This document shows, piece after piece, positions 21,622-33,645 of a stretch of 64,000 nucleotides of DNA. The stretch comes from Galeruca laticollis. Its lineage: Eukaryota; Arthropoda; Insecta; Coleoptera; Chrysomelidae. The translations under genes and the position numbers were made by a program. The number at the start of each line of letters is the position of its first letter. The first letter of the stretch is position 1. Under the pieces are notes generated by a model. The model was not told the DNA's origin, did not search any database, and saw only the letters and a program-made list of their open reading frames with translations. Where the stretch lies: assembly GCA_963921935.1 (NCBI GenBank), contig OY998177.1, positions 9,947,754 through 10,011,753 of the forward strand, in the 5' to 3' direction.

Positions 21622-21921
21622 TTTAAATAAGTTTTTACAGGTAGACAGTTGTTTAAATAAGGCAATGGACTTTATTACAACTGCATTCGCTCTTGACAAA
21701 CACACCAAGTAAACTAAAAATTCGTCCAAATCAAACGCGCGCGAACAAGCAAATTTATTTGATGTACCGACAACAAGTGGATAATGTTTGCGAACGCTTG
21801 TTCGTGCACGTTATTGCGCGTTTGTGCGCGGTAACCCGTCCAAATTGAACGCGCCTGCAACGTTCGCAAACGTTTGGCGCGGCGCGGCGCGGATCGGCGC
21901 GCTTGATCTGGACCCGCCTTA

Positions 21922-22109
21922 CCAGTTTCAGTATTTTTAGGTACTACCGAGCCATTTTCTCCTAATCATTGGTGTACGGCTACAAATGTTGGGCGAGCAG
22001 GATTCCTTCTTGGAAATTTTTCCGCATATATTCGCTCTGCTGCACGAGCGTTACATTGTACTTACCCATAATGCATATCAGCATATTCTTCATTTGAAGA
22101 ATAAACCAT
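21922..22109 (-). pseudogene. Mariner-like transposase, N-terminal part
   Basis: From the ATG at 22109 on the minus strand: NEEYADMHYG, a stop, then AERIYAEKFPRRNPARPTFV and, after another stop, LGENGSVVPKNTETGKAG. This matches the first helix-turn-helix region of the transposase whose C-terminal part is at 18195-19008. The reading stops exactly where the Harbinger right end begins. Confidence 0.8.
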
Positions 22110-22570
22110 TTTGATCAAATTAACTATTATTTCTTACCTTTCACACACAATAACAATAATAACTGCTTGGAATCAAAATAATTTGACACTGTCAGATTTC
22201 ATTGATTTTTCAAAGCCACCTTGATATTACAGATTATAATCCAACATGATTTTATGTAAGAAACACAAAAAGTTAAAATTTATTTTTCTTGAAAACGGTT
22301 CACGATATGGATTTGAAAGGAGAGAACATTTTTTATAATAATTTTTTTTTAAATGAAAATACCTGTTGGTCCCCCCAACTGACACGCTTGTGATGGATAT
22401 GGAAAAAATTTATTTACAGCAAACGACTGGTTTGTAACTGTTTATTGACTATAACAAGTTTGAATATTTTAAGTAACGGTATTTTTGAGGAATTTGAAGA
22501 AAACTCATATGAGGACGTCTTCTTCAAAGGGCTGTAGTTCCCTTAGGAAGCATTTTCGGATTAAGTTAAC

Positions 22571-23420
22571 AAACTAACATAATAAATCTTTAACACTTTA
22601 GTATATTATTATATTTATTCAACTAAAAAAATTGATATACTCTAATTACAATATAAAATTCATTGTACGAATTATCAAGTAGAATAAGACATTTGTGCTA
22701 ATAAAACTATTTCAATACAATCAATTTTTGCCATTGCTTGGTATCGAATACATGAAAAAAATATAGTTGCACAAATACAATTTCCCGTCGACCGTCCGTT
22801 TATGATGTATTTTAATGTACTCAAAATCGTTGATTAATGACTAGTATTAATGAAACTCAACGTACATTTTTCTTATACATTTATTTTGGCGGATACCTGT
22901 GGTGTAGTAGGCTTACCTACTGAAATATTTGAAATAAAGTAGCTGTGTTAGTACTATCTGTTATTGTATGTCATTATTTACTGTATTGTTATAATTTCTT
23001 GAAATTCTATCTATATTTTCAAATCAAAAGTAGGGTCGACGGAAATCTTGTGTAACGAACTCGTGAATTGAAATAGCGATTAACAATCTCGAACATTAAG
23101 GCGCTCGCTCGTCTAATTATCTCGAATGTTAATCGCCCTTATTAATACCCTTGTTTGTTGAATAATTATTTCCGCCGACTTTCCATTTATGATGTATTTG
23201 AACGCACTCAAAATCGTTAATAATGTCCCCTATTAATGAATGATTTTCTATTAATCAACAATAATATTTAATGCAACATACATTGTTCTTATATATTTAT
23301 GTTGGCAGAGGCTCGTGATGTAGTAGGCCTATCAAGTAAAACATTTGAAATCAAGTAGCTGCGTTAGTGCCATTCCCATGCTAACTATTGATCCTGTAAG
23401 GCAATATTTTGTATCGTTGA
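22571..23420. repeat. Inverted CGAGCGAGC-family repeats right of the mariner-like element
   Basis: 22571-23130 is an inverted copy of about 16876-17440 (shared TAATAAAACTATTTCAATAC, CTCGAACATTAA, GCGCTCGCTCGTCTAATTAT, GTAGGCTTACCTACTGAAAT). 23131-23400 is a second, more diverged copy in the same orientation. The mariner-like element is thus framed by a longer imperfect palindrome. No gene is seen. Confidence 0.75.
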
Positions 23421-25071
23421 GTGAACAAAATGTTAATAAATTTTCTTTAAATTATACTGTGTTTGGTAAATAATCAATAGAGTAGACTCATTGATCATAC
23501 AATCATACCGTCTCCTCTTATAATAGGATAACAATATTCTACGGAGTACACACGTAGGTTGAGAGACAAAATTCATAAACTTAACGCGATCAAACCAGAA
23601 TTGTTTGAAACCGACAATTTCAATAGTGCTAAAACTGTGAGTGTTCAAAAAGCGTATATGTCAGTAAAAACTTCTTCTAGAAAACACAGAATTAAAGGTG
23701 CGTCTAAGAACAAAATTATTAGGCGTTAGCTAGAAAAACGGCAGAAACTTTCCGTTCAAAACATAGACACTGATATAAAAAAGTGACTGGGAAAAAGTGG
23801 AAATCGTATAGACAGCGAACCACAAACCAGCGCTGATATTGCACACGCTTTATCAAAGTACACTACAGAAATCAACAGAATAAAACATACAACTCTTCAA
23901 CTATAATCTAAAAACAAATATTATCTAAAATTAGTATACATAAACGAGGAAGAAATAATTTCTAACGATAACAATTCCAAAACAACACCAGACATTACTA
24001 ATATTATCGAAATTCGAAAAAAGAGTCTGGAATCCGTAGATGTTGACACATTAACCAAATGTATGGAGTTTTCAAATAAAATAAATCAAAAAGACAAAGA
24101 ATACACGAGCGACACGGAAAAATACCAAGAAAGCCAAAAAAGGAGTACAGAAATCAAAAGCAAGTATATAGAAATATAAAAAAGTGTATAGGAAGTGAAG
24201 AAAGGTGTATATAAAGGAGAAAAAAGTGTCTAGAACAGACACCAAAGCACACCGACCCAATAATAGAAGTCAACGAAGGTAGTTCTGAGTTATCCATACC
24301 AACGTATCGTGGATTAAACTTAGAAAAAACCTTCACTCCAAAAAGAAAACTAATCCCTGACATAAATAAAAACAAATCAAGTATGGAAGAAGATACAATT
24401 GGTGAGCAATCAAGTGACTCTACACATAATAGTAACTATCAGAAAACGATAAAAGCACAGATACATGGACCGGCAAACACTTCCTGGACACAAGAAGATG
24501 AAAAAGAGAAGGGTAACGAGATGCCCCCATCAGAAGATGCTTTTGTTTCCCAATACGCGGAAATGAATAGAAATAAGGGAATAATTGCTAAAAAACTAAA
24601 CATGAACAGTGAAGATATTAACAAAATAACAACCATCCCGGACACTCAACAGATGGAAGTGGGGGGAAATTACACCCCCGGGCTACGAAAAACCCAAAAG
24701 AACCATAAAATTGAACAATATTTTTAAACTAAATGTACATACAACACAAATTATTGAAACCAAAAACAAGTACAATTCACTATCCGACTCGACAAGATAG
24801 ACAAATTTATCATCTACAGTAACTTTGTGGCTAATATAGACAACTATGACATCTAGACAGGTGGGTGAAAAACTTGGCTTTTAGAAATGATACAATCTCA
24901 AAATAATCTTCTGTAATGTACAAAGTGTACTTAAAAAATCCACTTAAATCGTCAGTTTCTGGAAATTCATAAACCAGGCATAATGAAATTAAAATTGTTG
25001 GCACATACAGCCCTCCTGGAAACAAGCTTAAGGAGGAAGATTTCTTCAATAATATAAACACACACAACAAT

Positions 25072-25550
25072 GTGCTAATTGTAGGAGATCTCAACTGCAA
25101 ACACCTGCAGTGGGATCGCTACAATAAACACCCCAACACTAACGGAAGTATCCTGCGGAAATTCTGCGATCATTCAGATTGCAACATTTTTCACACAGAC
25201 AGTCCTACACACTTCCCTTATTCAAATCACTCTCCCAGTTTCCCAGACCTAGCAATAGGAAAAAACATAAACAATCTCACAAAAATAAAAACCCTAACCG
25301 ACTTCAATTCCGACCATGATCCTGTCCTTATAAACCTCAAAATATCCCATCATACACAAACACAACAAAACACACATTATGATTACAACACAACTAGTTG
25401 GGTAAACTTCAGGCAATTCATGAACAAAAATCTTAAAATTACCGATAATATAAAAAACATTAGTCTACTTAGCAATAATATAAAGAATTTACAAAAAATA
25501 ATCACCAAAGCCACAAATGGATCAACAACTTTAAAACAGAAAATAAAATA
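25072..25550 (+). pseudogene. Jockey LINE endonuclease C-terminal half
   Basis: The AP-endonuclease-like domain of the Jockey element. GDLNCKHLQWD and the SDHDP catalytic His-Asp block are intact. The N-terminal part (with FCNVQSVLKK near 24910) is in a different frame. The frame continues through NTTSWVNFRQFM and ends when the unrelated 25550-26405 insertion starts (VWHSETAAV is already insertion sequence). Confidence 0.8.
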
Positions 25551-25877
25551 CGTGTGGCACTCGGAGACTGCCGCGGTAAAGCTATTGCATAGAGTTTTAC
25601 ACTTTGACGTTCACAATTTTTTTTTAGCTCTTTTTTTTAGCTCTTTATGCTTTTCTTCTCTATAAAAAGAAAATATATAGGTATAAATAATAGGTATAAA
25701 TAATTAGGTATTAATAGTGTAATTACACACCAAAACAATTATTCATTAAACAAATTTGAACAAAAATAACGATATCAAGAGTTTGATTATCGAATTTCGC
25801 GCGATGTACATTTATATAGATATAATATCATATATACTTTCTCTGCGCGGCATTAATGTGTATTACCTATACATAGA

Positions 25878-25976
<99 letters not shown>

Positions 25977-26405
25977 AAAAGGGCTACTTTAATATCGCTC
26001 ATTTTAATATCAAAAATTTTGGTTATCTTATTAGCAGTATTATATATAAATTAACAAAACAAAAAATAATACTGCATTTGTGATAATAATAATAAAATGT
26101 ATGTATATAGAGTACTCACTCATTTTCTTTCACTATTTTTTCGTGACTTTCTTCATTAATAAATGCACTTTGTTTATTCATATTTAAAACACTTTGTACA
26201 CAAATTATACGAGTACAGATATTCACTGTTGTACATAGACGATAAATACCTATACACCTATGGCAAAACTGAAAAGTATCACCGCTGTGCCGGTCGGAGT
26301 GGGGGGTGTTAGGTTATTTTCGTTACGGAATTTCTGGATTCGGTCTCCACGCTCAAGGCCCGCGATAGAAGCTATGCAATAGCTCAAAAATTCAAAATTT
26401 ACCGG
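25550..26405. mobile_element. ~850 bp unidentified insertion in the Jockey LINE
   Basis: Left edge: GTGTGGCACTCGGAGACTGC, then GCTATTGCATAG. Right edge: GGTCTCCACGCTCAAGGCCC and an inverted CTATGCAATAGC. Jockey coding resumes near 26405 with frames reading NKIRKSWQITRHHEDH. The interior holds a (GT)n run and no gene. The inverted GCTATTGCATAG words suggest a DNA-transposon-derived element, but the class is unknown. Confidence 0.6.
25880..25972. repeat. (GT)n microsatellite
   Basis: About 93 bp of GT dinucleotides with one AG interruption near 25942. It lies inside the unidentified insertion. Confidence 0.95.
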
Positions 26406-27987
26406 ATAACATCACACTGTTAATTCAAGTAAAAAATAAAATAAGAAAATCTTGGCAAATAACTAGGCATCATGAAGATCATCGTTTACTAAGAAAATAT
26501 CAAAACACAATAAATCAGTCAATATCCGAATATACAAATAATGAATGCACAAAGTTTCTAAATAATTTAAAACCAGAGGACAATTCTCTATGGAAAATTG
26601 CTAGACGATTTCGAGAACCCAACCGTGAGATCAACAAAATAATTGAAAACAATCAGACAATCACGGTGATCGCAGAAAAATTCGGGGAGTACTTCCAAAA
26701 CAACTTCATAAATAACACACCTCATACACAACAACATTGTAAGATAATACACTCAGTCCATCAACACTTACACTCAATAACACACAAAAAACACTAAAGA
26801 TCTTGTATCATACACAGAAGTCTATAACACAATTCAAAAATTAAAAAACAAAACATCCCTGGTTTGGACGAAATACATAACATATATTAAAGAATCTTCC
26901 AAAAAAAGCAATTGTTCAGTTAACATTATTATATCATCAAAACCGGAGAGTATCCCGATATGCTCAAGATTTCCAACATCATACCAATCGTCAAAGCGAA
27001 TAAACAATCTAGTTATGTGGATAGCTACAGACCAATTTCCCTTCTAAACTAACATCGCAAAGGCGATAGACAGAATAATTTTAAAAAGATTACAAGCATT
27101 TGTAAACAAAAATCATAACATCCCCCCGAGCAGTACGGTTTCAGAAGCGGACATAGTACTGTGGCTCAGATCATTCGAGTTATAAATCACATCTGTGAGC
27201 GATTCCAACAAAAACAGAAATCGATCATGGTCACAGTGGCTGTCCAAAAAGCTTTTGATTCTGTATGGCTAGAGGGGCTGATTTATAAACTAATTAAATT
27301 GAAAGTTCCAGACTATTTAACAAAAATTATACATTCGTATCTGTCAAATAAAAAATTTTATTCTGAAATTTATGATCACGAGGCAGGTCCATATATCATA
27401 AGGGCTGGATTCCCTAAATTATCAACAGAGTATTTATTACTCAAGAGAATAGCTAGAAAAGCCGATCCATTGCAATCTCAGCTTTGCGTAAATGGGCATG
27501 ACATTGCCCCTAACAATACCCTAAAATGCAAGGAAATACCTCGGCAAATGCGCACATTTCACAGCAAATACAAAAGGCTGAGATTACAATGTGTCGACTC
27601 TATCCACTTATATGTAAACACAGTAATGTCACAAGTCAAAACAAAATTTTAATATACAAATAAATCATAAGACCCATAATCATTTACGCTGCACCCATAT
27701 ACCACACGGGCACCAAACACAATTTTTACTCCCTGCAGGAGATACAGAACAAGTGTCTCAGAATGGCATTAAATCATATTACGGTTCACCCCAAATTACC
27801 TAAAACCTCTTGGTTACATGACAAGGTGAATATACCCACTATCAAAGACTTTATCAACAAAATCTCAGATAATTTTTATAACTACTGTCTGCCACAAGAT
27901 CTTCGAAATAAACTCAAAGCCGCAAGTCACGCAGAAGGCATCCGAGATAGTAGGTATGTGCTTTTGCATGGATCGTTAATGGCATAA
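26405..27987 (+). pseudogene. Jockey LINE reverse transcriptase remnant
   Basis: The linker and RT of the same LINE. The most intact part is 27161-27652, covering the RT finger and first palm Asp (VQKAFDSVWLEGLIYKL) and then PYIIRAGFP. The expected GSxLSP and YADD boxes are not present; the frame instead continues with unrelated-looking ARKADPLQSQLCVNG. The distal segment (IYAAPIYHTGTKHN, QEIQNKCLRMALN, 27680-27770) is in another frame. The palm deletion means no RT activity. Confidence 0.75.
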
Positions 27988-28394
27988 AGAGGTTGTTGAA
28001 TTCCAAACCACATTATTTCTCAAAGGGAGTAAAAGTCTCGCAGTAATTATGCAGCGATGCCTTTGCTCCACAAAATTTCATTCATATGTTATAAAACAAC
28101 AAATCAACGTCTACCCCGTATCAATTCGAAAGCCAGTATTTCAGCTGTTTTTTTTTCTGGAAAAACCCAAGTCGAAAGATCGTAGGAGCGAAATGTTTAT
28201 ATTAGGGGCAAAGCTATACATCCAGATATAACATACGGGTAATACTAGAAGCAAGGAGCCGTGAGTACTTACCGTAGAGAAGAGAGGAGAAGAAAATCGC
28301 CAGAACATCGGCACTTCATATATATTGTATATATTCAGTTTCTAACCCTCTGTTAAAAGGGAATCAAAAATTCAATAGGAGACCTTTTTAATCT

Positions 28395-29660
28395 AATTTA
28401 GCTGCGTTAGTACTATCTGTCATACGTTACCATTTATTTTATTGTTATAATTTCTTAAAATTCTATGTATATTTTAAAATCGAAAGTAAGGTCGACGGAA
28501 AAGTTTTGTAACGAACTCGTGAATTAAAATGGCCATTAACGTGCTCGCTTCGCTCGCTCGTTAAATTATCTCGATTGTAAATCGCCCTTAATAATACACT
28601 TTTTTGATAAATAACTATTAGTCAGATTTAAAAAATGCTGTTTTTATTTTGTGTCCTGATTGCAAAATTTGACAGATTAAACTTCTACTAGTAAAATCAT
28701 TTGCGCAGTTTTTTTTCTCTTTTCAGATTAGTCAGAGTCGTTATACAGGGTGTTGTTCTTGGGGCGGTACAATATGATGATCTTTTTTAAATACGGTTTA
28801 ACACTTTAGATAAATTACTATCTGTTTAAACTTGATTTGATAAAAAATTTTTACTAGTAAAATCGTTTGCGCATCAACGCAAAGTACATTACTGGAGTCA
28901 ATTTCTTGTTCTCTTTTCAAATATGTATAACAAATTAGGCAAACTTATTATACAGTGTTTTTTTGGGGCGGAATAATATGGTAATATATTTTAAATACAG
29001 ACGTGGAATATAAAAATTATAATCACTGTAATCGAGTAGGTACTTTTAGAGATACTCGCATGCCTAATATGATATTATTATACAACGTGATCCGGAAGTT
29101 ATGAAAGAAGAAATAAATGACCAGAGTCGATAAAACATATTGTATATCGGTTATAAAGAGACACAGACCCATAATATATGTTTTTTTTGCAATCACCTAA
29201 GTGCCTTCTATTTATAGTTAGCGTATGTCGGTTTACCTATGAAACACCCTGTATAATTAAAATTCGGTTTTTATCACAGACTCTCAATAAAAATTGATGT
29301 ATTAATTGTTATTTAATGAACAAGTGTATTAATAATGGCGGTTACCAATCGAGACAATTTAACGAGCGAGCGCGTCAAAGTTCGAGATTGTTATTCGCCA
29401 TTTCAATCTACGGATTCGTTAAAAAACTTTTCTGTCGACCCTACTTCTGATTTTAAAATATACGGAACATTTTGAGAAACTAAACAATAAAAAAAAATCA
29501 CATTTAATGACAGTTAGTAGTAACACAGCTACTTGATTTCAAATGTTTTAGTAGGTCAGCCTACTGCACCAGAGGTCACTGCCTATATAAATATATAGAA
29601 ATAGTGTACGTTGGGTTGCATATAATGAACACGTTGATTCATAGCAAATTATTCATTAAT
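28395..29660. repeat. Inverted pair of CGAGCGAGC-family repeats with MITE copy 2 inside
   Basis: 28395-28640 (GCTGCGTTAGTACTATCTGT, GTGCTCGCTTCGCTCGCTCG) is mirrored by about 29290-29640 (AACGAGCGAGCGCGTCAAAG, AGTAGGTCAGCCTACTGCAC). Between them are two diverged pieces with ACTAGTAAAATCGTTTGCGC-like words (28686, 28855; also at 17498) and the second TACAGGGTG-type MITE (29030-29260). The whole behaves as a foldback-like unit related to 16876-17440 and 22571-23400. Confidence 0.65.
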
Positions 29661-31559
29661 AGGGCTGCAATGCTGGCAAGTGCAAACAATTAAAGTGAAT
29701 AATGTTAGTCTGTGATTGCTTTTCTTATTTTTATGAGTACCTAAAGCTGGTTGTCAATATCAAAATATCATCAAAACGTCAAAATCAAAAGAACAGTTAC
29801 TTATTCAAAACGAATGTATTAAGGACATCTATTAATGCATCCTTTTTTAAACAACATAATTCAGTTATATCGAAATTAATAAACGGTCTGCGAAAAAAAT
29901 TACCGCAATGGATTTTGTTGTTGTTGTACAACTGTTCCCTTCTTTTATCGAGTTGTTTCTTAAGCGAAAAAAGTTCGCTGTCACCAGTGTAATAACTGCT
30001 GTCACCACTGTAATAAAGTAGACCCTTCTATCTCGGGTCCGCTGTCCCCAGTATAACAAATTGATTATTTTGCACTACAACTTCGTATAAATCTGGGAAA
30101 CTGCTGTCACCCAATGTAATAAAGCAGCCGAGCGTGGGAAAAAATACAACCAGTCCGATTTAGGCGGGGACCTCCTGGACTTGAAGCGGTAGAATTACCT
30201 TTGCCAGGCCAGAGTTGATCTTTTTGTTCAGCCTCGTATTCAAATGCACGGCTCACTCTAGAGGGAAAGTCGTGATAGGGATCTAAATAAAGTTTCGGTA
30301 ACCACAAATGTATAAAAAAAATATATTATATGACCAACAACAAACTAAATCTTTCCTAATAAAAAAAAATATTACACACTTATCTACCAATTTTTCGAGG
30401 TGCACATGGGCCGTATGATTTCGCCCATATTTCGTAATTTGACCTGCCTCACTGCGAGAAATACGTATCTACTAAAAAAACAAGGGAGAAATCGCCCGCT
30501 GCTAATTTTCCTATATGACGAATTTCATTGTACTTTATGTAAACAGAATGTGAAAGTAGAGAATTATAATCCTGCTGATTTTGATATAAATCTTATCGGT
30601 AAACAGTTCAGTGTGTATTAATAAAATTTCCGAGTTGCATTTTTGCTTCCTTTGAATAAACTATAATGTTTATTTATTTCGCTAGATATGAGTAAATGAT
30701 ATAACCGCGTCTAAAAAAACCAAAATTATTTAATCGTGGCGAAAATTCTATGATGACCTGATTGTACGGAGACAAAATCATACGCTCCGGGCAAATTATA
30801 CAAATTACAGTAAACCTTGTTTTAACCTTTACTTATGCCTATCTACGGGGTAAGTGAGAATTATGTGACACCCATGAAAATAAATAATACCTAAATCCTG
30901 TCAAGTTACATATACACTAAAGAAAAAAATCGTTCCCATAATCTTGTGTAAAATCTTACTATACTATCTCACACGATAAAAGTATATTCTATAGAACGAG
31001 CAGTGCCCCAATTATGAGCCAGGATCTACAGATTTAACTGAACCTATGAGCTTGTCCAATAACACAGTGAAAAAAAAACAGTTATATATTCTACCTATGC
31101 AAATGTTTGTTGTCAATATCCAGCTTAGAACCAGCGCACAAAAAAATAAATAAATCTTTCCCAAAAAAATCTTAGACTTGTTCAAAAACTTACTGTGTGG
31201 AAACTTCCCTTCTCCTGCCTCTGCTCACTGACTGTTATCGATATTTATCTAGAAACTGCGGATGACGCTAAATTTTTAGTACCCGGTGTCGAGCTATGCT
31301 GGATCACGGTCGGAGAGAGAGTTTTTCCCATTTTGCGTGGCTTCAATTTTTTCTATTACTAACCGACTGTATACAAAACAATCATTTAAAATTGCCTTAG
31401 TTAATTGGTATATTGTTGCAAATTGTTATGGTCCTGTCTCAATTTTGATAAACAAATAGTATGTCGAATTCTACTTTTATTATATTTGAAATAAAATATA
31501 TATTTTACCATGTGTTCTGAAAGTTACTGATTTAAGTTTTCCTATTTAATATTCGCATT
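29661..31559. other. Unassigned intron sequence with short GCTGTCACC repeats
   Basis: No recognised gene. Four copies of a word like GCTGTCACCAGTGTAATAA lie at about 29977, 29999, 30042 and 30103, spaced irregularly. Short frames at 29702-29992, 30107-30307 (minus) and 30400-30621 show no family I know. Confidence 0.4.
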
Positions 31560-32700
31560 TATTACACTGTTTCTCAATAAGAAAGAAAGCCTCTACACCT
31601 ATGGTAGAAGAGGTTGCGGATAAGATTAGAATTAAAGTTATGGTAAAATGCAAAAAAATAATGAAAATTGCTAATTTTAGTGAACCGTATTGTCAACTGG
31701 AGCTAACTGTGGATGACATTGAAATGTTTTCATAGACAGCCTTTGTGAAAATATCCTAGGAAAGGTAAGGATATATTTAGTCACATCAAAGCAATTCGAC
31801 ATAAATAAAGAGGTTAGAGAAGGGTTTACCATCTCGCCACTGTTCTATACCGCTTACATAGAGTTCCTAATGAGAAAGGGGATGGATAGTTGGAGGGATG
31901 GAATATCTACTGGCGGAAGAAAATTACAAATTAGCGCATCGCGGATGATACTTTGATTATAGCTTCTAGTGAATAGGAACTTATGGTCATTATAAACCGG
32001 CTAATAACTATTAGCAGGAAGTATGGTCTAGAGCTAAATACAAACAAGACAAAAGTAATGATTATAGACCGCAATCCAGCACAGGTAAGGATGAATTGAA
32101 CTATCTTGGTTGACTTATTATAAAGGTGGCTCAGACGCAGAAATTAACCGCATGCTGGAAATTACCAGGAATACCACTACTAACTCAACAAATAAATGGA
32201 AAAATTCTGCACTCTTTAGAAGCAACTAGCTGCAATTTCTAAATAACTTAATATTTTCAATCGCTACATAAGCATAACAAACGTGGACATTAAAAATCTC
32301 GAATCGGAAGAAAATCGGAGTACTTGAAATGTCGCCTTATAGAAGAAAGTTCAGAATACCCTGGACCCACCAACGTATCGATCAATCGATCAATGTATCG
32401 ATACTGAAAGAGATCAAGGTAACAAATCAATTATCTACAAGAATCATTCGATTATATCTGAGGTACTTTAGGTATATTATAAGAAGAACGAGCGACCTGG
32501 AAATATTATTATTGAGGGAAATATTACAGGAAAGAGACCAATAAGTAAATCGCCGAGTCGATGAGTAGACCAGATTAAGGCAACCACAAATTAGACGAAG
32601 CCACAGAAGCGGCCAGGGATAGAGAAACATGGAGAGAGACGATCCTGGCAATCAGTATATAATATCACAATGTCCCTGCGGAGATAAAGGACTGAAGAAA
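31560..32700 (+). pseudogene. RTE-like LINE reverse transcriptase C-terminal fragment
   Basis: Across frames the plus strand reads REGFTISPLFYTAYIEFLMR, then GISTGGRKLQIS, IIASSE, NRLITISRKYGLELNTNKTK (31810-32060), then WTHQRI, SILKEIKVTNQLSTRI and RYFRYIIRRTSDLE (32350-32500). This is the familiar insect LINE with GRKLxxIRYADDT...KTKVM and the LKYFGHIxRR end. The YADDT itself is degraded and several frame breaks occur. Only the 3' half survives, a typical 5' truncation. Confidence 0.75.
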
Positions 32701-32719
32701 GAGAATTCTACCTCTACCT

Positions 32720-33645
32720 GAATTCGAGATGGAGTGCTCCTGATTAAATTATCAACATTTTCTTGGGGTATGTTTTCCCATTCTGTTGATGCTGCCTGCA
32801 TGAGTTGTGCCACATTTCGTAGATTATCTCGACGATATTTATCCTTTATTTAAGTTAGTCCCACATGTTTTCAATGATATTTAGGTTCGTTGGACATGCA
32901 GGCCTTAAAGTAGATACATTCTCCGTATGAGGAGGTGCATTGTCATGTACAAATATAAAATTATCTCTAATCGCACCTCTTCAAGGCATAACTACTGGTT
33001 CTATTAGCAAATCAATATATCTTCTACCAGTAAAAAGTGGTCGAATGCAAACCAGAGGAGTTTTTGTTCCAATCATAATACCTTCCCTAAACATTACAGT
33101 TTCTCCCTAATATTTTGGGATATATCTGGTACCCTAGTTTTAATTTCCGGGAGCCCGAAGAAACTGAATTCGATGGTCAAGTTAATGGATTTAAATGAAA
33201 AAAGGACATTTTGACCACTTTAAATTTTCCAGTTTGATTTTGAAAGCACCGATTCAGTCGGTCAATTTTATTTTGTCTGGACAACTCAGGAACCGTAACT
33301 GTCTTTTTCTGTACAACCCTTTAACACGAACTCGTCGTTGTATAATTTCCGCTGAAACCTGCACCTATGGTTTCCAGAAGATGTCGCTTTAGCTCTAGAT
33401 CAGAAACATACGGATTTCTTCTAACAATTAGGCGCACAAAACGGATTTCTGTTGTTCAGTTGTAACTCTTTCACAACTTTCCTTTGACCCGTTCTTAAGG
33501 GTTCCTAATTGTAAATACCTTCCATAAGTTTTTGATACAGCACTCTGTGAAATGGTCAATAGCCCTGTTACGTCTCTATGGGTCTTTCCTTGTTCAATGA
33601 GAGCAATAACTTTTTTCTTCTGCACATCTGCCAGTCCAAGATGGG
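32720..33645 (-). pseudogene. Tc1-like transposase pseudogene
   Basis: On the minus strand 33625-33430 reads KKVIALIEQGKTHRDVTGLL, then ISQSAVSKTYGRYLQLGT, a Tc1-type paired helix-turn-helix. Downstream, scattered over frames, are a remnant of the second catalytic Asp region (FIFVHDNAP-like near 32960) and the following ENMWD-like block near 32870. Too many stops to encode a protein. The family call rests mainly on the N-terminal domain. Confidence 0.65.

Larger units (their letters stand above)
19009..21918. mobile_element. Harbinger element with interleaved transposase and MADF-BESS genes
   Basis: The element interrupts the mariner-like transposase: the coding parts on both sides belong to that protein. 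Ends carry related words (GTTTGCGAACGTTTGCGAAC near 19011; AACGTTCGCAAACGTTTGG near 21860), and the right edge is GC-rich, ending GGACCCGCC before TTA. The left outer end seems truncated. It encodes a HARBI1-type nuclease on the plus strand and a MADF-BESS protein on the minus strand. Confidence 0.8.
17571..22570 (-). mobile_element. Mariner-like element with ~480 bp TIRs, split by a Harbinger element
   Basis: Left TIR 17571-18050 begins GGGTGTCCAGAAACTCTCCT after TATA. Its inverted partner is about 22180-22570 (shared AACAGTTACAAACCAGTCGT, GACCAACAGGTATTTT, CATAAAATCATGTTGGATTA). The right terminus lacks about the outer 95 bases and abuts CGAGCGAGC-family repeats. The transposase on the minus strand is split by the insertion at 19009-21918. 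Confidence 0.75.
23650..27987 (+). mobile_element. Decayed Jockey-type LINE
   Basis: An ORF1-like region rich in Lys, Glu and Asn (23650-24727, including an open frame at 24383-24727) is followed by ORF2. Endonuclease: IVGTYSPPGNKL, VLIVGDLNCKHLQWD, FNSDHDPVLINLKI (24990-25350). RT: EQYGFRSGHSTVAQIIRVI (27130-27180), then VAVQKAFDSVWLEGLIYKL. The YADD palm block appears to be missing, because the frame jumps from RAGFPKLSTE to later residues. A terminal segment PKTSWLHDKVNIPTIKDF lies at 27790-27840. It is interrupted by a separate insertion at about 25550-26405. Numerous stops; inactive. Confidence 0.8.

Noticed and set aside
25756..26083. Cys/Val repeat frames
   Set aside because: Translation of the (GT)n microsatellite.
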